This document shows, piece after piece, positions 56,913 through 64,000 of a stretch of 64,000 nucleotides of DNA. Each line of letters begins with the position of its first letter. Position 1 is the stretch's first letter. The notes beneath the pieces were generated by a model, which was given only the letters and a program-made list of their open reading frames with translations, searched no databases and was not told where the DNA came from. The DNA comes from Agrocybe praecox (lineage: Eukaryota > Basidiomycota > Agaricomycetes > Agaricales > Agrocybaceae): positions 1,364,001 to 1,428,000 of the forward strand of contig OZ024844.1 in assembly GCA_964017145.1 (NCBI GenBank), read 5' to 3'. The position numbers were made by a program, and so were the translations under genes.

Positions 56913-57731
56913 TCAGCTCGACCGACGGCACTGCCTATACACCAACTAACTTTCCAAAAAGGCAACCTTAAGAGGACCGTCCCAGTCAGCATACTTTTTC
57001 ATTACGTAAGACATATTTGGGCATGACGTATCTCACTGATCGACGATCAAAGGAAATGTTGGGATTGTTCAGATTGACTGATGAGAGCAAGAAATAATTC
57101 GACAAAGAGGCCAGAAAGATTTGAACTTGCGCCCTCGCATTCAGAAGCAGATGGCGTCCTGTCACCCGTGCATAACTACTTTCACTTGCAGCCATCATAC
57201 AACGTTATCTCTTCCATGTTGGATTGGGCCAATGTCCCTCTTAATTCCATGATGCGGATTATTACCCTTTTCTTGGAGACACATTCAAAGATTTCTCAGC
57301 AAATCAATTCTAACTGAATATTTCTTTTATTGGCGACACAGGCGGTTGTTTGAATATTACGAACACTTATGTAAAGAGTAGGAAGAGAAAACGAAAGCTA
57401 TTATGGAGACGTAACTAGGTTTTCAATGGTATTCCGCCGTCGAACGATCTTTAGTAGGTAGTTATATGCTTCTGTACTCAAATCAGGGCGGAATATTGCA
57501 AGGGTAGCTTTTGGAGATGTATTTCCAAAGTCTAGACCGCTGTGCAAATACGAAGTGTCTATTCTGAATTGGTCATCCTACCGCTTCCTGCGTAAAAAAC
57601 TACAAAAGGAGGAGGGCGTCAATCCTAAAGGAATAAACACAAAACAAATTGAAAATAAAACATACACTGAACGACTGGGGTTAACAGATGTAAGAAATAA
57701 TACATTGCTCTTAATCGAGGCAAAAACGCAG
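56913..57731. other. Spacer with a tRNA-Ser relic
   Basis: No protein exon is supported between the peptidase start and the tRNA gene. The region is AT-rich and holds a partial tRNA-Ser copy (57105-57140). The peptidase promoter should lie in 56913-57100. Confidence 0.4.
57105..57140 (-). pseudogene. tRNA-Ser 3'-half relic
   Basis: agatttgaacttgcgccctc at 57117-57136 is identical to the T-arm and part of the variable arm of the tRNA-Ser gene at 57732-57824 (57743-57762), and the neighbouring acceptor strand is partly kept (gccagaaag against gccagcaag). On the minus strand no matching 5' acceptor strand or clear A box is found, and one T-stem pair is lost, so it is a broken copy, not a second tRNA gene. 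Confidence 0.55.
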
Positions 57732-57824
57732 CGACGCCAGCAAGATTTGAACTTGCGCCCTCAAAGAGGAACAGATAGTATTAAAGATTCTAATCTGTCG
57801 CCGTAACCACTTGGCTATAGCGCC
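57732..57824 (-). tRNA. tRNA-Ser(AGA) with 11-nt intron
   Basis: The minus strand folds into a full class II tRNA. The acceptor GGCGCTA pairs with TGGCGTC, the discriminator is G, the D-arm is TAGCCAAGTGGTTACGGCG, the anticodon stem ACAGA/TCTGT encloses the loop TTAGAA...A, and the long variable arm has stem CCTC/GAGG. The T-arm is GCAAG TTCAAAT CTTGC. The anticodon AGA (plus-strand tct, 57789-57791) reads UCU/UCC serine codons after A34 to inosine editing. The intron tctttaatact sits at the canonical place after position 37 (57777-57787). The long variable arm is diagnostic for Ser/Leu. Confidence 0.93.
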
Positions 57825-58264
57825 TTGAATTGAGCTGGAAATCGTGCGCTAACTCGGGCGGCAGAGATCCAAATTTAGATTCGCACAATTTATGAGCGAT
57901 ACGGTAAACCTGTCCCGCGGCGTGCGCCGAGTACGTACGAGTCATTTTCTTCAAGAGGCACCAAGCCCGAATGCCAATCATTGATATTATTCATCTTACA
58001 TATTAGCGAAGCAGCTACGTTATATTGTAGGGTCATGTATGTGTGAGAGGACCTCCTGATTCCCCAGAGAGTGATATTATTCTTGCTTATATTTGCTTAT
58101 TATATACAGTATTAGCTTGGTAACCAGTCTTGGTGCCAGTCATTCAACGTATGCATTGCAATATTCGGGGACAACAAAGGTAGACTGATACAATTAGAAT
58201 ATAATATACAGGCAAGATCGCGAGGTATATATCGATATGGACAGATGGGGTGCACTTGCATTCA
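57825..58264. other. Spacer between tRNA and membrane-protein gene 3' end
   Basis: 440 bp, AT-rich, with repeated tatat/attag motifs typical of 3' flanks. No gene seen. It includes the 5' flank of the tRNA gene on the minus strand and the 3' UTR of the next gene. Confidence 0.4.
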
Positions 58265-61200
58265 CTATGGAGGGTCCAAAGGGTAATGATACACTTTTCT
58301 AAAAATATTCCATACGACTTCCATGGTGCCGACAAATTTATCGGACAACTTGTTTAGGACATCGGACTGATCATCAGTAAAAACGGAGAACAAATCTTTC
58401 AAAGGTATCAAGCCATAGGTTTCCAGTACTGATCGTAAATGTGTATGCGTTAAAGAGGTTTCTTTCTCGGGTTCATCTTCAGACATCAAAGGTTGCGCAG
58501 CGTTCGTAGAGGTTATCGTTGGGTCATTAGTCGAGAAGGAGTATGTTGAGATAGTTTTCGTTATCGCGGTTTCTACAAGACTGGGTGTATGAATCACAGT
58601 AGTCTGTACGGGTGCTGAAGGATCTTCAGACCACCACTTTGTTTCGCCATTTCCATATACTGTCGTGGTGATAGTGAATGTTGGCAAATCTGCCCAGACA
58701 TCGACCTGGTCTTCATGGGCATTGCATACTGAATGGGGTTTTTGCATATCAAGCATGATATGATACATCAAGAAGATGACGACAAGGAGAAGGCCCCATG
58801 TAAGGGCGATGTACAGGTTGAATCCAGATTCATTAGCGCCATGTTTAACACCCGGTTTTTGAATTGTCAGAGATAATTGAGGCTGAGAATACCCATCCAC
58901 CGAGAAGCGAAGAAGGCGGTTCCCTTTAGGAAGAGAATGGTGATAATCAAAGTTCGAGCGCAAAGAAGCAATTTCAAGGCCTAACAAGGCCATGGACGAA
59001 CGTCAGTTTAGATATTGTTGAAACATGAGAAAAGAAAGCTCACCGGGGATAGAATCAATAAATACCTCTAGTCGGGCGACAGATACAAAAAATGTCGGCA
59101 GGAGGATATTGAAAGCCGATGACTCGTTTGCCCTGTTTTTGCTCTTTTCATGTACGACATCTTGTTCTTTGACGATATAATCAATCGTCATATTGCTGCC
59201 CATCGAGGTACCAACATGGACTTTACCCCAGCACAGCCAGTCTTTCCCGCCAATATCCTCAAATTGTGCAACCCCGGTTACAGCGTCTAATCCTGCTGTA
59301 GTTGCCTTTGAAGTTTCGGCTTTGACAGGCACTCCATCAAGGCTAGCGCAGATAATGTGCACTTTGCGTTGCATCCTCTTGGAATGTAAATCTTGATTAT
59401 TCATAGGTGACGCGTTGGCAATTCCGAATTCCAGCCATTCGGATTCTAGCCCTGCTGGAGTTGGAAGGGTCAATCTAATGGCATATCCCGTAGGGAACAT
59501 ATCAGCGTCTGGCGCAAGGGCTGTCACGTTCGCCTTTACCCAGGGAATGATCGGAGGGCCGTCACGTTTACTGCGTGTAGATACGATTGCTCTTGGGAGG
59601 TTGGAGATAGAGGAAACACGATTCATGGTATTACTAGGCGTTCGCGGGCGATTTGAGGGGCGTGCACTGCCATTGGAAGTAGAAGGATGCCGTGTATCCA
59701 CGGAGTTTTTTAAAGATATGCGACCGCCATCTTCCCCACATCTCGTGAAACCATTTTTTTGGAGGATGGTTTTCCTAGTCTGTGGATCTTGATGAATGTC
59801 GCCATTCGGATTAAAGACTTCGACTAATATTCCGTCGGATTCATTCCGAATTATTGTTGAAGTAGACTCGGAATCCGCAGCTAGAATTGTAAACCGAGGT
59901 AGCATAACTGGTTCTTGCTCTGTGTATTTGCCACTCGCGGATGAGTTCGATCCGTTTAAACCATTAATTCTAGCCAGAGTAGTCCTTGATGTAACCAGAA
60001 TGGTCCCTCGTATTCCGAGATTAAAGATATTTTTTACTGGTGGTTGAAGTTCGTTAATGTCAAGATGAAGTGTGATGGGTGAGCCTGGAGGGTGCGTTTG
60101 AGGTTGTGATAGACTTGATATGGATGGAACGGTAAGTGAAGCCATCGAAGACGTTGCGCCAGGCGAGAGTGTAGACGGGAGGGTGTCATTCGACCCTTCG
60201 AAGGAATAGTCAGCAACATTATGAGCGGGGAGAGGAGCGCGAAGCAGAGATGCAGATGATGTGCTAGTTTTTGTAGTCAAATATGGTGTGGTTGCTGTCG
60301 AGTCGTGACTGGCATTAGACATACTGGATTCCAATGATGAAGTCCTAGAATTCATGGTGGATGATGCACCGGAGACTCCATGGTTGAACCCAGTATATCC
60401 GGCAGATCCAGACACTTCCCACTGCGTTGGAAGTCCTTGCGGCCAAGATATGTCGCATCCTTTTGCCCCAAGCCCAACGTCCAGTCCAAGCAGTGTCGCG
60501 ACACCTGGGAACCATATTCCACTACACTGTCCTTTATATTCAACATCCATTAGAATCCCTTCGACATCTGGATTGCTGCTGCTGATGCCCTTTCCACGAA
60601 CTGTACATGACATCTCTCCCTTGGCATCTTCGACGCCAACTCTTCGACGCCCGCTCTCATCGCCTGGAATATTGACCGTTCTCATAGGTTTGGCCCATCT
60701 AATCTTGATGTGCTCAGCAGTAGGAAATGTTCCCTGTATAATACAATTATCGACCACATTCGTTGTTGATGAATCAGAAGATTCATCATCGGCAAAATGT
60801 GTATTCGAGCGCGACGATCGTGAAGATGCAATCCGCGTTACGTGGGGCTCGGATATAAGATCCCAAGCAGCGTTGTCGTCTTCCACTGATGACAATGAAG
60901 CGAAAGAGGAAGAAGTATTCGTGGCAGGCGGAAAAATACGGAGTTTGATGTGGTTGTGTAGACAGCGAGGCGTGGGGATGGAGAGCTAGAGAACATCGCA
61001 TAAACGAAATCATATTGCAGTTGTTTAATTTCACTTACGAGATATGGCGACCTCGGGGGCTTGCTAAGGAAAGGAACCCACATATCAATAGCTGCCATGA
61101 AAAATATTTGATTCCTCTCTCCGATTGATTGTCTTCTCCTATTAGCATTACCATTGGCAGGGGTTCGTACAACGCTCTCTTCTGTGTCTGATTGGTCACC

Positions 61201-61917
61201 TCTACTGGATAGAAACACTTTTGGGGTGACAAAAGATATGCTGTACCCACTAACAAGAATGTGGCCTGTGTATTGGACATCAATAGGAGATACAATTTCG
61301 CCACTCTCAGACTTGAGTGACCGGCTTGCAGTAGAGTTCCCGTTCGATTTCGTAAGACCAAACGTTGTATTGAAATTTTCTTGGGAACGTAGTGGGAGAT
61401 TAAGTGCTTTTGCCGCGTCGTGAAGGAGAGGGGATACAGTTGTTGAAAAATTGTAGGGGACCCCGTTTTGGTCAAGGGGATGTACTTGAGAAGCGTGTAT
61501 CTTCACATTTTCCTCTGATAAATGAAACACGTCAATGAATGGGACGTTGTCAGCTGGTATGTATGCAGTTGCTCACCTGGGAAGAGTAGAATAGTTGAGC
61601 CTGGAGTAATAGAATCCACCGGTAAGGATATCTATTTGAATTGAGCTTTGAAGGCTGATACGAGGTTCTCGGGGACAAGAGATACGTACCTTGAGAAACA
61701 TCCTAATAGAAGCACCCTCTTGGCCTCTCTTTGCTTTTCCTTCGATTGCAACCCGACTGACTACATTCAGTTTTGGCTGGCTACTGCCAGATGTCACAGT
61801 GGGCGAGTACCCGGTGTTGTTTGAGGAGTTTCGGAAGTAGCTAGAGCGCGAAGGAGTAGACACCATCGAAGGAGGGCTAAAAAGTTGCTCATATCTTGAG
61901 CTGGTTGGTACAGGCAT
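58265..61917 (-). CDS. Large hypothetical protein with one membrane span
   Basis: Not recognised. The ATG at 61915-61917 (MPVPTSSRYEQLFSPPSMVS) opens a Ser-rich disordered start; several exons join in phase (FLKV to ISLPVDSITPGSTILLF to EENVKIHASQ and so on) to a total near 1,090 residues. Beta-rich stretches occur throughout: ILVSGYSISFVTPKVFLSSR, FMAAIDMWVPF, TAEHIKIRWAKPMRTVNIPG, ILMDVEYKGQCSGIWFPGVA, FNLGIRGTILVTSRTTLARI, SNMTIDYIVKEQD. This suggests several immunoglobulin-like or C2-like folds. A single membrane span (LYIALTWGLLLVVIFLMYHI) comes late, followed by a short cysteine-poor, Thr-rich part and a helical tail LDPP. An ER or vacuolar membrane tether is a guess. The frame is long and clean, so the gene is secure while its role is not. 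Confidence 0.75.
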
Positions 61918-62310
61918 CCGCAGGAATGAGAAAGGTGGCGAATGCAGTCGTTTGTCTCGAAGCACGCAAGATTTAGTGAGAAGAGAGTTACAGATTACAC
62001 GAGGAGGGAATACAGAAAAGACGATACGGGGACAGGAGTGCTGCAGAGGATGCTCAAGACAACGAGCGGAAGCAGACTTTTCAGGCCTCTTGGCGCGACA
62101 ATAAACGACGCGACAATTACGTAAGCTCGCACGTGTGAGGCTCCTTAACTTAAAGAAAAACTCTGAGTCTCAAAGTTAGTTCTGGCGGATAGACAGCATA
62201 GTAAAATTATGTGCGAGTTAACTATGTACATTGAGAAGAATAGAAATACAGTTAAAAAGTGTGGGGAAGCCGGAACAGTTCAAAATGGCCCGACTACATC
62301 AAATAGTCTT
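61918..62310. other. Tail-to-head spacer
   Basis: The promoter of the large membrane-protein gene (minus) and the 3' flank of RFA1 (minus) share these 393 bp. No other feature is seen. Confidence 0.4.
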
Positions 62311-64000
62311 TTATCTTGCCCATGGGGTGAAAAGGAGATCTCGCATTGCCATGGCCTCTTCCTTATAGTTCAAGGGCTGGATGCGAGAGATCCCATATCG
62401 GACCCGAGTAGTGTCCTGCAGAAAAAAAAGACGGATATCATGAGAAGGGTCTTACAGGATCGGGCAAAGAAAAGATCTTTACATTAAATGTGTCTTGTTT
62501 TGCACGACAGCTAAAATTGAAGGTGTTGCAGTTTGCTCTGTGCATAATCGCATCATATTCAGCGGTATCACGATCCTTTACATTATTGCGCGTTAGAAAT
62601 ATGGGCGATCCTTGATGTGTCAATCCTCTTACTCTGATTCCTAGTAATGCGTTCGCTGTCATCCCGAAAATAGCGATTCCGACTTCGTTGAAGCCTTGGA
62701 GCCAGGCTTGACCAGAGTAATCAGCAACAGCCATAGACATGATATAACTTTAGCGCATCTGAATCAGCTTAACAACTCAAATATGATATCAAATTCCATC
62801 TCACCGATGTTCTGGTGCTGGGAAAGACGCATCACATTTTTCGCATCTCCATCCATTGCCAATTTCAACAACTTTCTTGTTGCAGTTCGGGGTAGGACAG
62901 GCAGGATATGAAATGTTGTCAGACTTGATATGCATGACCGTAGCACGGGTCGAGAACATGTCTGGCTTGTCGGGCATACCATATTCAGCTTGCTTTACTT
63001 CATCCAAACTGCGAATTTCTGCGCGGTTGAAGCCGAAGGCTGAGGATACACCATTCGAGATAGAGTGTGCTTTAAATGTCTGATCATCACCCAAAGAGTC
63101 AAACCAACCACGGAGTGCGAAGCACTCCTCGATGTCCGGATTGATTTGCATCGTGCTAGAGCTAAACATGGAAAGCGAACGACCTATCATGATGATGAGG
63201 ATTGACGTTATTCTAAAGTTGATCGCGTGAAGCGCGTACCTCCAAAGTCGCCAACTTTGACACCCTTGAAAGCGATAACAGGGGTGGGTTCGGATGGGTT
63301 GAATTGCTCAGCCTGTTTACCCCAAAGTGTCAGACGAACGGAGAATCCGGACTTGTCCACCAAAGTTAAATCCCGTTTAGGTATCTACAGAGCAAATGAG
63401 TGGGTTGTAATATCAATATATTCGAGGATACTCGCTTGTCGGTTCTGTTTGGCGGATGTGATCTCAGTGAGGGTTCCTGGGTCTTTCACAATGCCAATAA
63501 CATCTATAACCGTCTTTGAGCACAGATCTGGAGATTGTCACGGGTCAATAACACGCACCGCAGATAGCATCTTTATTCAATTTCTCCAATTCATCCAAAG
63601 AAACAAAGTTGTACTTGATGGTGGGCATGTTACCAACCTCATGACACTACGCAGAAAGATAGCGAGTCAGAAAAGTCAAAATGAAACGAAGGGGAAGGCG
63701 TACCTCTTCTACTTCCGTATTACGCTCGAAGCTAAGTTCATAATCGTTGTTAATGTTCGAGAATTTTTTCTTCGCCAAGTTGACTCGGGCCTTTGAGATA
63801 TAATAAACCTTTCCATCTTCCAACTTGGGATAGAGTTCGTCAACAGCATGATTGAAACCGGTGCCTCGAATTTCCCCGGTGTCGTCCATCAAGGTCACAT
63901 TGAAGAGTTTACCCTCACCGCGCGCGTTCGACCATGTTTTGATATCAGATTTGTGGGTGACACGAGCCTTAATCGTCCAATTGTTTTGGTATGGGCTTAG
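62311..64000 (-). CDS. RFA1: Replication protein A large subunit RFA1 (3' part, cut by window edge)
   Basis: Single-strand DNA-binding subunit of RPA, acting in replication, repair and recombination. The visible part enters at 64000 in DBD-A ([57 protein letters not shown]), then DBD-B ([80 protein letters not shown]). DBD-C follows with its zinc ribbon (CPTPNC then CEKC). The end is [20 protein letters not shown], then a last exon [20 protein letters not shown] ending FTPWAR before TAA at 62311. The N-terminal DBD-F domain lies outside the window. All four zinc cysteines are kept. Confidence 0.94.

Noticed and set aside
1..64000. CRISPR arrays, insertion sequences, prokaryotic operons, prophage or secondary-metabolite clusters
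   Set aside because: None is seen; the spliceosomal introns, tRNA intron and gene content are those of a basidiomycete nucleus.

Overview
This 64 kb window comes from a filamentous basidiomycete nuclear genome, most likely an Agaricomycete. The genes are dense and cut by many short introns (about 50-70 bp) with GT...AG ends, there are several micro-exons, one tRNA gene has its own intron, and there is a DUF6593 gene, a family I associate with mushroom-forming fungi. There are no prokaryotic features. I re-spliced the genes by eye, joining open frames across consensus donors and acceptors and checking codon phase; family names come from motif recognition, not from a search.

Layout. 1-8.8 kb: the 5' part of MSH3 (mismatch repair, minus, runs off the left edge), divergent ATP12 (mitochondrial F1 assembly), a small Ser/Pro-rich protein, NTAQ1 (N-terminal glutamine amidohydrolase), a BTB/POZ protein and a DUF6593 protein. 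9-18.1 kb: a very long disordered protein (minus), a UBE2L3-like ubiquitin-conjugating enzyme (minus) and divergent BRE2/ASH2 (COMPASS). 20.1-25 kb: a PhoD-like phosphatase (minus) and a divergent RE/Pro-rich protein. 25-31.2 kb is gene-poor, with orphan exon-like fragments and an 82-bp tandem repeat. 31.2-35.5 kb: a Cys-rich single-span membrane protein (minus), about 2.7 kb of decayed-looking DNA and a candidate 45-residue membrane microprotein. 35.9-45.4 kb is a tightly packed block: RPL7 with an intronic C/D snoRNA, beta-carbonic anhydrase, an INP54-like tail-anchored 5-phosphatase, a coiled-coil protein (minus), PRP45/SNW1 and TIM54. 45.5-64 kb: MER3/HFM1 meiotic helicase (minus) divergent from CKS1, an insulysin/STE23 metallopeptidase (minus), tRNA-Ser(AGA), a large one-span membrane protein (minus) and the 3' part of RFA1/RPA1 (minus, runs off the right edge).

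Most genes are housekeeping genes. Several sit in divergent pairs with 130-240 bp shared promoters (MSH3/ATP12, E2/BRE2, PhoD/RE-rich protein, coiled-coil/PRP45, MER3/CKS1). Three act in DNA repair or recombination (MSH3, MER3, RFA1), but they are far apart and nothing suggests co-regulation. I see no gene cluster that looks like a new multi-gene system. The most informative novelties are the snoRNA inside RPL7, the microprotein candidate, an E2 lacking the usual HPN asparagine, the perfect 23-bp inverted repeat upstream of NTAQ1, and several splicing oddities.
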